Part shown: one piece after another, positions 41,195 to 53,694 of the stretch
Numbering within the stretch: the stretch's first letter is position 1
Layout of the letters: the number at the start of each line of letters is the position of its first letter
NCBI RefSeq assembly: GCF_019320115.1
Contig: NC_089581.1
Coordinates: forward strand, 6,883,707-6,947,706
Reading direction: 5' to 3'
Source of the DNA: Miscanthus floridulus
Lineage: Eukaryota; Streptophyta; Magnoliopsida; Poales; Poaceae
Length of the DNA: 64,000 nt
The notes under the pieces: model-generated
What the model was told of the DNA's origin: nothing
Seen by the model: only the letters and a program-made list of their open reading frames with translations
The model's database searches: none
Position numbers and translations under genes: made by a program

Positions 41195-42034
41195 ATGGTA
41201 GGAGCCTGGGTTAGTAGTAATTGCCTGAACGTCAAGGGTTTTCCCAGAATCCTGCATGCCACCCTACAAAAGCTCGGAGTCAAAGAGCGTCCCGAGTATG
41301 AGGGTCATGAGTATGAGGAGCATGGCACCGAGCAATGTGAGGTTACCGTCTATTTCGGGAAAAGTGAAGAGTTCCCCAACCTCACTGAAGCCTGGAGTGT
41401 GACCATAACTGGGTTTCACTTCGTCAACACCTACCAGGTTATGGCCCACAAAGCCTTGCGGTACCTTTGCTAGATCTATGAAGAGCCCAATGCCCATACC
41501 CCCATGCGGTTCTTTCCACCTTTGGATAGAAATCGGTGGGCATGGAGGACTCGCATGGAGGCCTTGCAAGGGCATGATGCACAAGAGGATAGTCCAACCA
41601 TGGTGTACTTGACCACGAACCTGCTTGCTCTAGATGAGCAGTATGACCGGCAAGCCTTGGAACTGAGGATCTGCCTCCGGCGGGCTGAGAAAGCCGAGAT
41701 CTTCAACCGGATGCTCCAGGTGTAGCTCGTTGAAGCGCATGCCAGTGCTGTAGCTGCTGAGAGCCAGGAGACTGCCATGTCGGAAGCTCTAGAGGAGGCT
41801 AAAGATTGGCATGTCCATCAGCTGCGTGAAGCCTATCTTGTCACCAGGGCTAAGCGGAGGATGCTGGCTGTTGAAAGGCGGGATGCCCCGATCTTGGAAG
41901 GGATCCCTATCCACCCACCAGAAAGAAAAAGAACTGGTGTTGCAGCACCGTCAGCACCTCCACCATCAGAAGTGTTAGAAGAAGAGCCCTTGATTCCTCT
42001 CACTCAGCCATTTCCACGAGAAGATGTAGATTAG
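41195..42034 (+). pseudogene. Element X ORF, unknown function, two in-frame stops
   Basis: One continuous frame of 279 codons from ATG (41195) to TAG (42034), interrupted by TAG at 41471-41473 and at 41723-41725 without a frameshift. The product starts MVGAWVSSNCLNV and contains VYFGKSEEFPNLTEAW, MRFFPPLDRNRWAW, a helical region with TTNLLALDEQYDRQALELR (about residues 130-220) and a Pro/Glu-rich end (PSAPPPSEVLEEEPLIPLTQ). I associate this protein type with uncharacterised retroelement ORFs in andropogonoid grasses and know no biochemical role. The helical, charged central part suggests a coiled coil, possibly gag-like, but there is no zinc knuckle. Each stop is one transition away from a Gln codon. 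Confidence 0.6.
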
Positions 42035-42929
42035 TTGCCTTGGGATGTTGTACCCATAGTAGTAGTGTTTTTTGTTGTTGTCCTCTGGTATTGTACTCTT
42101 GTTGTTGATTTCATCCGTAGTTGTTGAGATCATCCGACCATAGGTGAATGCTATGTCATGAATGGGAGCCTGAATGCCTGTACGTTGTACCCTATAAGAC
42201 CGTTGGAATGTGCATTTTGTTTATTTTGCTGCGTTTATTGCGTTCATCTACCTTAAGTTTCATTAGATGTGCTTAAAGTTTTCAAGGGCGATGTTAGGTG
42301 GATTACAAGAGAAGTTGCCATTCAGATATCAGCAAACTAGTTGTGATTGGAGAACATAGGACACTGTATCGACTATTTATGGATGTCTCAGCAAAACACT
42401 TGAATCTCTTTAAATCAAATATGTCATTAGATTTGAATTCCTTGTCCCTTGTTGTAAAGGAAACCTTTGTTGTTTGAATTTTCCCTTGCAATACTCCCCT
42501 TATTCTATGGTCTACGACCCCACCGCCTTCATGGCTTGTAAATTGGTAGTAGTTGCCTGGTAATAGCTTATGGTGCCGCGATAACACCGAGGGCTCCCTG
42601 TGGAACAGCTGCCACATGGTGATGTTGCTTGGCATGCGCTGGTATCAAGGTTGTTGACCAAGTACCTTTACCAAGTTACACCACCATACCACTTTTACTA
42701 CAAATAATTTCTTTGGAAATGTTTAGGTGTTCAAACAGCAAATCCACAACAGGTTGATGACATAGTGTTCTCTCAAGGTAAGCAAGAGGAGGTGGTATGG
42801 AGGAAGAAAGTATGACATGGTCTTAGTCTACATGAAAGACGGATGTGGTCGAGTAAAGGAAAGAAAAAGAAGAGTAGTAATGAAAGTTAACCTCGGGTAG
42901 TCGGGAGTGATTGTAAAAGTCTGAGTGGA

Positions 42930-45258
42930 TGTCATGTCCCAAGCCCTGTGTTTAGTTGACCTTGCTGGGTCATTTCGCTGCATGCCCTATGAACATTGTC
43001 TGTATCGGGCCCTTAGCTCCCCATTCTTGCATGGCCACGGCGTCGTGCCGCACTCGCCGTGTTTGTGCACTGTGCATTTCTCCTTTTTCTAGCATCCAAT
43101 TGGCTCTCGACTCTCACGCCTCATCCCCATATCAGACCCCCTTCCCCTTTCTCTTTTCTCTTAGAAACATGACCGCTCGCACACCTCCCTCGTCGAGCAC
43201 ATCCTCTTATCTCCTCTCCTTTATTTCCCATCCGCTCGCTCACGCAGGAAGCACATCATGCTTGACCTTATCTCCACAGCATGACCCATCTGTGTACCCT
43301 ATCCATGTCGCCTCCACTTCTAGTGTGTTGCACTCCACCTCCGTTCGCCACTATAAGATCCCCTTGGTCCTTGCTCTTCTTCTTCATCTCCATTCCCCTC
43401 GCATTCAGGCATTCGGAGTAGAGCTATGAAATCCAGTCGACATTGTGAAGCTAGGTTCATCAGTTTGAGGTGATGGTGTAATCTGAGGAGAAGAAAGGAT
43501 TCGGTTCATCGAAGAAATTCAAGTTCCCTTGGGGTAGTCAATCTTAGGGTTCACGATGTTTTACTTCTTAGTCGACTGATCTGTTGGTGCTACGCCATGT
43601 TTTGGATAATCATGATCCTGTTGTTTCTCTATTGCCCTCATCTATCTCGACTTCTGGATTAGATCTTGGTTGTATCAGGTTGCTCTTAACCATGTATCCC
43701 TAGATCCCCGTGTGGTTTAGTATTCAAAGTTGTGTAATCTTTCGTGTAATCCCTGATCTACAGAATGTAATAGCATTTCCCTTTTTCTAGTTCTCGCTTC
43801 GAATCTTGTTTAGCACCTTGATTAAGGCATAAAAGAAATTAATTAACCAAGCTCTCGTGTTTTAAAGTTTTTTTAAACTCACATAAAATGATAAAAAAAT
43901 TATCCATGTTTTTGTATAGCTTGATGGTTCACGGCGAGTACCTTGGCTTGGTGTAGTTCGTAGGTTGGTTTGACGTTGCGCGGTTACCCAGAAATATCCC
44001 GAAGTTCTTTCAAAATGCGTTGTAGCCCACGTTCCGGGACTCAGTTCGTGAACTAGTGCCCAAGTGATGAACCAGGTTGGTGTGCTGGTATCTTCCTCTC
44101 GTGTGGCCCGTTTATTGTGCGGATTGCTCCATGGAATAGCTGATGAGAACAACTTTAGCCCCACTACATTAGTGGGCCTGAATCACGATCATTAGTAGTT
44201 TTCGCGTTGCTTTAGATTTAGTTCTCGTCATTGTTTGTTGTTGGTTGGCCTGAGATGAAATTATCGCGCATGCACGTTACTATCGGTCCTAGCCTTGGTC
44301 GCGCCTGTGACTGGTCTTGCTCACTACCGGTCGGGCTATGCGTGGGTCTTGCCAAAGCTGTAGCCACTGCCTCTGTTGTCCCATTGAATTAATGGCCTTG
44401 TCGTGATGCTGCTGCTTTCCCTACGTTGCCTTCTACATTGGTTTTGCATGGTGGACTCTGCATAAGGCCACTATTCCACTGTCGCCGTCCGCACACAGCC
44501 AAAGCCGATCTGTCTTGTCGTGGTACATCGCGGCACGTCTTCTTAAGCCATATAGCGCGAACACCACAAGCCTTTAATGCATACGCGACAAATGATGGCC
44601 GAGATGTGTAAATGTCATCGCCTAGCTAGTCCAGCTCACTCGCTCACATCGTGTCCTAGCCCTACACCGTTGCAACGCTGTCTGCCTCTATGCTGAGCCA
44701 TGCCACTAAGGTATCTGTGCCTATACGTTTGCCACTATTGTTCAGTCGTCGCACCAAGGCAAGTTAGGTCGGGTCACCTCCGAGCCCCTACTGCTGCTCT
44801 CGCTTGGCATCGGCGCCCCTCCTTTTTCCTTCCCTACTTTGGACCACATCACCACACTGCTGCCCTCCCATGTGTCCGTGCCCGCAGTGCTACGCTGCTA
44901 CTCCATGGCACCTCACCCTGCCTCCCTCATGAGCACGCGTCGTGCCCCATGATCCGCTCCGCACTATGCCCCTCCTCGTCGCGCCGCAGCAGCTATCCTC
45001 CCAGGTGCCATCATTGCCCCACCATCATCCGCGTGGCCCACCTATTGCGCATGGTCGATGATGCACCCCATCGCCACAACTGTGCGGACCATCGTAGTGG
45101 CCGCATCCGCTACGCCCCATAGCGCATCAGGTCGCCGTGTGCGCCCGTGCCTGGCCGTGCTTCTAGAATAATGCCGCTGCTTCCTACGGACTCGCGCGAC
45201 CACCCGTGCTAGTGTGCCCCCTTCGCCTGCTGCCGGGACGCTGCCGCCCACTGCGTGA
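42930..45258 (+). repeat. Element X second LTR, left part
   Basis: Probable start TGTCATGTCCCAAGCCCTG after a purine-leaning stretch (GTCTGAGTGGA). It shares scattered blocks with the other long LTR (5400-7600) and is interrupted at 45258 by the giant-LTR element. Together with 61537-63840 the LTR is about 4.63 kb. Open frames in its GC-rich part (42956-43429, 44700-45122) show no motif. Confidence 0.6.
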
Positions 45259-45853
45259 TGGCTGTGTGCGGCGCGTGATGGCTGTCGAGCGGGCCTGGCT
45301 CATCAGTGGTTGTGTGCGTGCGGGTGGCAACTCTAGGCTGGCTTTGTGGGCTACGCGTGTGGAAGGGCAGGCGAGGCTTAGCTGAGCTGCTGGGCCGGTC
45401 GAGGCAGGCTGGTCATGTGCTTGGGCCAGATTGGCTTCCCTATTTTCTAAATAAACCAAGGATCCTATATTGTATACATGTGTCGCCAACTTGTACACCT
45501 CCTAGTGGGGTCCACTAGAGGTCAACTAGGGGTAGTGGGGTCCATGTCAAGGGTTGGCAATTTACGGGCATTGAGTTGATAAAGATAGTTGGTTGATTAT
45601 AGAATCTAGGTCACGGGGTTCATGAGAGATTCCAGGAGTCAAAAGGATTCGCTACGGACTTGTGCTTTCCAACACAAAAACCCTAAAACCAAATAAGGAA
45701 TTCTGGCAAGCTCCTACAAGCATCACTATATGTATGCAACAATTTATTTGTAAATTGTTCTTTATTTGACCTAGCATCTACATGCTTCACATATTGCAGG
45801 AAAATTTTTAAAAAGTTTGTATTTTTGGCTTCTACAAAAACCTGGGTTGTTAC
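45259..45853 (-). repeat. Giant LTR, truncated copy (595 bp)
   Basis: Equivalent to 53100-53694 and 60941-61535. Homology stops abruptly at 45259, so about 5.9 kb of this LTR is missing on the host side. Confidence 0.85.
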
Positions 45854-47198
45854 CGTCCACCCTCCTTACAGGAATCTCATCCTCGAGATTTAGGGGTTAG
45901 TGTCACTAGAGAAGAGGGGTCCTTGTTGTCAAGTCATATGCACCAATGCATTTGTTTCACAGTTGGAGTTTTGAATAGGAGCTTTTGGAAAGAGTTGTTT
46001 GCATACGGCTTTTTAAATGGAGAACTTTATTTTATAAACGAGGTAGAGATCTTTTGAAGGATCAAATCAGCACTTATCAAAGTTTTAAATTTAGGAAGGA
46101 GTCCTTTATGAAAATTTGAAAAAGGCTTCTTTTTAAATGGTGAAGACTTTTGATACATTGTTCCAAATCATTTGTTTCATAGATTTCGTAAACAAGAAGG
46201 GTACAACCTTAAGAATTTTGAAATCATTATGAAAATGCCTTTTTAAAGTAGGTTGTGCCCCATTTTGGTTTTAAGACTCAAGGGTTTCGCAAATAGTTGG
46301 AAATTGTGTTCTCATTTTGAAAAGTAACGCTTTTATAGATATTTTATTTAGTAACTCATTTGTAGTTTGATTTAATGGTAGGGTTTATTTGTACGAACTT
46401 CTTATATTAAGAATAGAGTCAAGATCTTTGATTTGGAATCAAATAACAACAAGCTTTTTAAAGGTATGGTGTAGAACAAAACTTTTGTTTTTCAGAAACG
46501 AGTTCACAACACTTTTGAAACAAGGTTGGTTTTCATTTTGCTTTCCTTATAGCTTTTGAAATTTTAATTTAGGTTTGGAAAAAGAGTCGAAATCACTTTC
46601 TTTTGGTAGTTTTGGAGGGTTTTTAAAACAGTTTTCATTTAAGACGGAGTTGCTGTTGCAACGGGAGAAGTTTTCAACAAATGAGAGAGAGCATTCTGAA
46701 CATGCCTGGTTGAAAAATTGAAGTCGATTTTGAAATGGACGGGTAAAGATATGACATTTCGGCTTAATATGTCCAACCGGTGGTCAAAATCCCTTGTCTA
46801 GTCATATTACGGCCTTGATTTTTGCCTGGAGTCACACGTAGATAAAATACTTTTATATTCTTCACTCAAGCAATATAAACACAAGAAGCATAAGAAGCAA
46901 AAAGATCCAAGCACTCAAGCAGCATTACAACTCCTATATGCATAGTGTTGACTTAAGGCGACTCCTAAGCCTTTGAGTCTCACACATCTATCGATCTTGC
47001 GTGGGCGACAAAGGGAATCATTTCCTAGTGGTCAACTTTTCAGATCGGGGATAGCCAGTTAGTAGTAGAACTCAAGGTAGAGACGGGGAATCAAGTGTTA
47101 GTAGCTATGACTCCACTACAGATAGAATGTTTGGCTTCTAAACTAGTGTTTGGTACTAAAGGTCTCGTCCTAAGATCAAGTATGGCTCTGATACCAAC
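45854..47198 (-). other. Giant-LTR element interior, copy 1
   Basis: 1,345 bp, AT-rich, with no coding frame. The primer site TGGTATCAGAGCCA (minus) is at 47183-47196, two bases from the LTR. The polypurine-like end is at about 45855-45880. Confidence 0.75.
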
Positions 47199-50100
47199 TG
47201 AAACATCCTTAATTTTCCACAAAGGGAAAATCCATAGAATGAATTATAATATGATGAAACCAATAGTTGATTCCATCATATTATCATATATTAGTCGATA
47301 TCATAGTCATACATCATAAGATTACAAGAATACAAGATATTACATCACTAGGGAACACACCTATTACAGAGTTAATCTAGCGGAAGACTATCGAGTGAAG
47401 GCTCCTCCTTCACGGGTCATCATCAGAGTTGGCGTAGTGCAGCGTAGATTCCATCTCCGAACCAAACTTGAGCGTAGGCACGAGACATCCTAATCCTTCT
47501 AAAGTCAGCATCTCTGAGAAGCAGGAAAATCTGCACACCGCCAGATGTGTGCAGGCCATGGTCAGCACCGATGAGCTTTAGTGGAAAAGATAAAACAAGG
47601 GGATCTGGCGATCCTAACATTTGGCTGTGGTTTGCATCCTTAGCGCATGAGAAGTAAGTAACAATAGTAATGTAATAATAATATCCAGTTTTTAACACAT
47701 TCCCAGCCACACACATCCACATCCATCCATATCCATCCACCAACCCATCCCAACCATAACCACACCACCATCACCACATCTCATCTCACATACTCAGGTC
47801 GACAGGCCGACTCCCTCTCGGCACTTGTCTCAACAGCCCGCAGCCCCCAAGGCTCATGATCAAAAAATACCCCAACCCTGGAGGGAGAAAAGAAGGACTC
47901 ATCTTCTATCTAGTTTAAGCGAAACCCAGGAAGGGTCCATAGCCGACAAGTCGGCATATGTATCGATCGATCAACCAAACACTCTGCAGAGGTTTTACAT
48001 ACCCACAAGATTAGCCATCCTCGGAGTCTTGCTCTCCTAGGCAGAATTTCGGTTGCTTGCTAGCCTAGAACGATGCCACCCTACCTCTCAGCCCTGGAAC
48101 ACCCCAAGTCTAGTCTGGGATGGCTGATACTGTGAGTCGTAGATAGAGCCGGGGCCCTCCGGGTGTCAAGAGCCGGGTCCACAAGGCTTCCTAAAGTCTT
48201 GGAAGGGTGTGGGGAACTCCACGCCCTGTACCTCCTTGCACACGTTCGCCTAGCAGTAGTGGCATCGCTCTACCAAGTAGTCCGACCGTCCCGCACCATA
48301 TAGGGCGAGTGGGATGTAAAGGATTCTCGGTGAATCTGAGTACTAGTAAGTCCTTAGGGATGACCAAGCCAGAATGTCTTCATCAGGGTTGCCGTTTTAC
48401 GTGCCACCATAGCACCTCCACCCTGAGCTCCTCCCATCACAGGTTCACACCCAAGGCCACCCCCAAATACCATTTACCCGCCACAGGTATTCCATATCCA
48501 AGTGCCTAGGTAGCACTACACAGCAAGACTCACCCCAGGCTCGTTGTGATTCCAGCTCGGTCGACACAACCCTCACTCTCCACGCACCCAAGACACACGC
48601 AGCACGCTCACACACCACCAAGTCCGGCACCCATAGCAAACCATTCCCAAGGGTTCACCACCAGCATCACATCCCCGATACAATGCGAAGTGGAGTTAAT
48701 AATAAGTATAGTGGTGTAATATGCAAGTAAGCAGGCAAGTAAGCATATATAAGTGAGCGAATGCACAAGGCAGGGTGACGTGGTAGAGTGGGTTGCATCA
48801 GGTAATAAAGGCTCAGGTAGTAGCATGCATCAAAGTACTAGCAAAGGAATAATTATAAAGCGCTAGCAGTTCTAGATATTATGCAATGTCTAATAGGATT
48901 CTCTAAAAGAGGGTGCTGCCATGACACCTGCGATGTTGAGGTAGAAGTGGTACAAATCTTCATTAGTTGATGTAGTCGATCAGCAAGGTCTCCTCTTCCT
49001 AGGGTTCTGTCATCGATCACGTTCTCCTCCTCCATCGGGTTCCGTTCCAACATTGTCCTCGTGGCAATTACCTCCAAAACACACTCAAGGCAAGAGAACA
49101 AGCAATATTCCAAAAAGGTGACAAGACCCAGAAGGAACACAAAGAGGAAATGACTTGGCCCTCTCGGCTGATGTCCGATCCATGGGCCAAAGAAATAGGA
49201 GTGGTTCTTCACTAAGCACGGTCTTAAGTCAAGGCCTAGCCTGTACTTCCCGGGCCAACTGTGGTCGACCTGTATAGCTTCAAGATAAATGCCCAAGACC
49301 TCAGTTCATCCTAGGCAAACACCATGGCTCACGATCTTTCGATCCGGTGTCATTGAATTGACGGGGATTGGAAGTCGGGCCCCAAGAAAGAAGAACGACG
49401 GGGTTTGGCTCTTATAGCCTTATCCCGCAAGTCACAATTGGACACGAGTAGCATACAAGAGCAATTAACACTATTGTGACTTGGCTCCAACGTACTTCGG
49501 CTCGCCCGCTATGGTAGAAAGCGGTAGCGCAAAGAGATTGGACATCAACGGTTCCCCCCCTCGATCCACACGACACAATAACGTTGGGAGCCGAGAAGAG
49601 GGTCGCTCAACACGGCAAAAGATGCGGGGGTTAGCTAGGCACATCCATGTTAGGTTCCCAGACACATCTTCGGGAAAGATGGTTTTAGACGGTCGATCGG
49701 ATCGATACGCACGGGTCCGAGGTACAACATAGACCATAGCTTCGCTAACCCATAGGGGATAGTCCGGTCTTTGATCCAATCATCATGGGCATGACGGAAT
49801 CGAATAGAGTGGTTAACGGTGCATCCAGAGCAAGAACCACAAGGGACAAGGTCTACTTCTTCCAACACTTACGCCACGACGAAAGACGGGGCATTGGAAG
49901 GAAGCGACAAAACACCCAGTGCGCAAACCACTCGTAGGGTACCCGAGTTAGGTGCACTGGCACTAAGTCATCTCTCAGATTCGCAGCGGTGCGGTTGTCA
50001 CCGCGAGAATCAAAGAAACGCGATGGTCGAACGGGGTACAAGCATACAAGGGCTTGTGCACGAAGAGGCAAACAAAAGTGAAAGAGAGGCGTAGCTCCAT

Positions 50101-51529
50101 GGTCATGGCGAGGTGAACTCGTGGCCACAAGCTACTCCAACGAGTTGGCATCCATCGTTCCATGATTATTATCTCCCAGGTCATCTCCCACAGGACTTAG
50201 TCATGGAGGCTCAAGGCGTGCAGGTGATATCCGCATCGATGTTAGTATCGACATCGAATCCATTACGACCATGTTCTAGGGCCGAAGATAGGAGCTAACA
50301 CTCATGGTACTATGAAGTCAACTAAAAAGCGAGGGGTCAAGTTACACTCGGCTTCACAGTCATGGCGAGACGGATCCCGCGATCGTAACGTCCGAACGAG
50401 GTACGATCCCTCAGCCGGCTCAAAGGCTTGGTACACAGGCAACAACACCAACAATCAGCGATAGGAACCAAACATGACAGAAGACGCAACACCTCAACAT
50501 GACTGTGGACTAGCACATTCCATAGCGAGGGGGGATGGGTAGACCTGTACAAGGGCATGGTGCAGACAGATATAGATAGATCAAGATCACGTATGGTAAG
50601 TGTACGAACGAGTATAAGAATGAGCAGGAAGGGGCTTTCGTCGGTGACGAGAATGGCGTTCGACTAGGATTCGACTTTGTGGCAAAGATGAAGATGGCCA
50701 GAGGCGGTTGTGATTTGTCCCAGAGGGCTATGGCTGCCTCTGGCTAGCTGCGGTAGGACACAGCAAGGGTTGGCGACGAGGGTATTCGGCCAAGGCGTCG
50801 GGGCCATTTGCAAGTCTAAAAGAGAGGCAGATCTCGGTCTTGAGTTTTGCGGCATGAACAGCAAGTGGGGACAAGTCCACCGTGTAGAGCTCGTTTTTAG
50901 AAAAATGTGGGAACTGGTTTCACATTTTTCTGAGGTCGTATGAATTAGTTATGAATTTCCAAAGATTAAATCCATTTTTGAAAATAATTAAGGCTGATTT
51001 ATTCAGGGCTGACATGTGCCACACTGTGACTGGCTCACGTGGAATGAAGGGACTTGGAGTGGTGTACTAGCTGGTGAAGTGGTCGAAGAGGTCACCGAAG
51101 TGGACAGAGGGATCGCCGAAGTGGTCGGAGAGGTCACCGAGGTCCCTGACGCTGGCGTGGTCACATCATCGGCATGACATCAGCATGGCGTTATCAGAGC
51201 TAAACCTCAGCTAACAGGTGGGTCCTACTGACAGTGTCACTGACATGTGGCCCTAGTCAACGGTCAATCGTTGACCGGTCAATGGTCAATATAGGCCGGT
51301 CCAAACTGGGCCGGTTGAGCTTGGATACGGGCTGGACCTTGGTCCGCCACGTGGCGCGCGCTGGTGCGGCCATGTCGTCTTACTGGGCCACTAACGGGCC
51401 ATGGTCCACGGCGTAGGTGAGGCGCGGTTCATGGTGAACCCGCCAGCGTTGGTTCATAGACCGCTGAGCTGGTCTATGAAGGACTTGGTCCACTTACTCC
51501 TTCCTAGGGTTCGATTCGCGAGCACGACG

Positions 51530-51832
51530 TGGTCATGGTCGGAGCTGCTCGGTGAAGCTGCTCGGGATGTGGTCGATGTGGTCGTGGTCGGAGCTGCTCG
51601 ATAAAGCTGCTCGGGATGTGGTCGACGTGGTCGTGGTCGGAGCTGCTCGGCGAAGCTGCTCGGGATGTGGTCGACATGGTCGTGGTCGGAGCTGCTCGGC
51701 GAAGCTGCTCGGGATATGGTCGACGTGGTTGTGGTCGGAGCTGCTCGGTGAAGCTGCTCGGGATGTGGTCGATGTGGTTGTGGTCGGAGCTGCTCGGCGA
51801 AGCTGCTCGGGATGTGGTCAACGTGGTCGGAG
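51530..51832. repeat. 49-bp minisatellite, six copies (giant LTR copy 1)
   Basis: GGAGCTGCTC recurs at 51541, 51590, 51639, 51688, 51737 and 51786, an exact 49-bp period. Each unit contains two 'aagctgctcgg / gagctgctcgg' sub-blocks. Because 49 is not a multiple of three, all frames stay open and yield repetitive Ser/His/Asp- or Val/Trp/Ser-rich peptides (51454-52032 and others), which I do not treat as proteins. Confidence 0.95.
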
Positions 51833-52839
51833 TCGACGTGGTCGGAGTGGTCGGCGGGGCTTCCGCCGGCGGTGAGGTCACCGACGAGCCTTATCCGCGG
51901 CGCTGGTGTGCGATTAAGGTAGGCAAAAGCGTCGCCAAGCCTCGGCGAGTGCAGTGGTGAGGTCAAGGTGGCGGCTAGGCTTTCTAGGGTCCTGGCCACG
52001 ATGAACGGCGGCATGGGTCCGTCGGCGTGCATGGATAGGGCTATGGTGGTAGCAAGAGTCTAGTTGGAGAAGCATGTGAGCTCCACAGTGCTTCTACGAC
52101 CATGGTGGGCATGTTGAAAGAGCTCCTGGTGCTCCTAGTGGCTCTGGCCATGATGGTGGGGGCAGAACAGAGGCGGTGGCGCTCCGACAAGGTGCAGTGA
52201 GGCAACACTAGGTTCCGGTGGGCTTCTTCCTTGGCTAAGGTGGGTGCGGCGTGACTCTCGTTGTGGCGGGGCCAGTCGGTGTGTCAACGTCGCCTTTACC
52301 GCAACGTAGAAGACGCGGTGGTCTCGCCATGGTTGTGCTCTCAGCCATGGTGAGCGTGCTCGTGCATGTGCAATCCTGCTCCGATGTACTACTCTATCGC
52401 TAGGGTCCTCCTTTTGGCTGATGGCAGCGCGCACGACGTGTCCTAGGTCTCGGCAAGTGTGGCCATGGTGGTCTCCCTAACTAACCAGTTGGGCTAGGCC
52501 GGAGCTCGAAGCTTCAGCAAGGTTTCGATCATGGCGGTGCACGTTCCATTTGGCTAGGGAGGTGGTCTCAGCAAGTTGGCTCACCGTAGGGTTCGTGGCG
52601 GTAGGATGGCCGTGCAGTGGTGAGGCGAGGCCATGATGAGGCGATGCAGTGCCGTGCCGAGCAGCTACGTCGCTATAGCTGATCGGGGCGGCGCTCCTAG
52701 ATCCGGCGAGCTCCTCCCTGCAGCGGCCTCCTTCTCCTTCGTGCTTCTACCTCCTCCCTCTCTCTCGACATGTCGCAGTGTGGTGCTGTGCCACCAGCGG
52801 TGGTGGCGAACGGGCTGAGGTTTAGGGTTCACAGACGTT

Positions 52840-52850
52840 GGCTTTTATAG
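52840..52850 (-). promoter_or_regulatory. TATA box of the giant LTR (copy 1)
   Basis: On the minus strand CTATAAAAGCC, followed downstream by an 'aaccctaaacc' motif. It lies 845 bp from the LTR 5' end, implying an unusually long R-U5 of about 5.6 kb. The same box is in copy 2 at 60681-60691. Confidence 0.5.
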
Positions 52851-53694
52851 CCGAGCTCCAATGGCTCCGATGGTGGACGGTGATCGAGCGATGGTGATGC
52901 GTGCGGCGCATCCAACGGCTCGCGTGCGGTACCGTAGGCGCGGCGCAAGGGGAAACAGGGTCATGCGATGTGCGTGACCCTGGGCCCACACCTGCTCCGC
53001 GGTCTTCTCCCGGACGTGTGGGGAGAACACGTGGGCGAGGGGAAGAAGACGCTATTGTGCTGACAAGCGGGGTTGGGTCATCAGGCGCTTATCGCATTGT
53101 GGCTGTGTGCGGCGCGTGATGGCTGTCGAGCGGGCCTGGCTCGTCAGTGGTTGTGCGCATGCGGGCAGCAACTCCAGGCCAGCTTTGTGGGCTATGCGTG
53201 CGGAAGGGCAGGCGAGGCTCGGCTGAGCTACTGGGCCGGTCGAGGCAGGCTGGTCATGTGCTTGGGCCAGATTGGCTTCCCTATTTTCTAAATAAACCAA
53301 GGCTCCTATATTGTATACATGTGTCGCCAACTTGTACACCTCCTAGTGGGGTCCACTAGAGGTCAACTAGGGGTAGTGGGGTCCATGTCAAGGGTTGGCA
53401 ATTCACGGGCATTGAGTTGATAAAGATAGTTGGTTGATTATAGAATCTAGGTCACGGGGTTCATGAGAGATTCCATGAGTCAAAAGGATTCGCTACGGAC
53501 TTGTGCTTTCCAACACAAAAACCCTAAAACCAAATAAGGAATTCTAGCAAGCTCCTACAAGCATCACTATATGTATGCAACAATTTATTTGTAAATTGTT
53601 CTTTATTTGACCTAGCATCTACATGCTTCACATATTGCAGGAAAATTTTTAAAAAGTTCGTATTTTTGGCTTCTACAAAAACCCGGGTTGTTAC

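Larger units (their letters stand above)
40416..42929 (+). mobile_element. Element X internal region (2.5 kb, non-autonomous)
   Basis: From the primer site to the next LTR start. There is no protease, RT, RNase H or integrase. The only coding signal is the broken ORF at 41195-42034. Its first 155 bp are repeated at 63841-64000 after the second LTR. Confidence 0.75.
47199..53694 (-). repeat. Giant LTR, copy 1 (6,496 bp)
   Basis: Bounded by TGAAACATCC (plus) next to the primer site and by GGTTGTTAC next to the polypurine-like end. Contains a minus-strand TATA box (52840-52850), a 49-bp minisatellite and many short frames without domains. Its partner at 55040-61535 differs by roughly 1-2% by eye, mostly transitions. 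Confidence 0.75.

Noticed and set aside
43862..44164. 100-residue minus-strand protein
   Set aside because: It is located in the LTR of element X, with no motif and no conservation of the frame in the related LTR at 5400-8699.
45259..45853. 595-bp LTR (TGGCTG...GTTACA) with a 7.2-kb interior as an alternative structure for the 7,841-bp repeat
   Set aside because: No primer site follows that segment, no target duplication fits, and a clear initiator-Met site plus polypurine-like end define a different boundary. Kept as a refutation test.
47423..47743. 106-residue minus frame conserved in both 7.8-kb copies (also 55264-55584)
   Set aside because: Conserved only because the whole unit is duplicated. 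No domain, and neighbouring frames are equally conserved.
51454..52032. Long frame with repeated DHVDHIPSS-type peptides, and its plus-strand counterparts
   Set aside because: It is the conceptual translation of a 49-bp minisatellite. The same region is open on both strands and the period is not a multiple of three.
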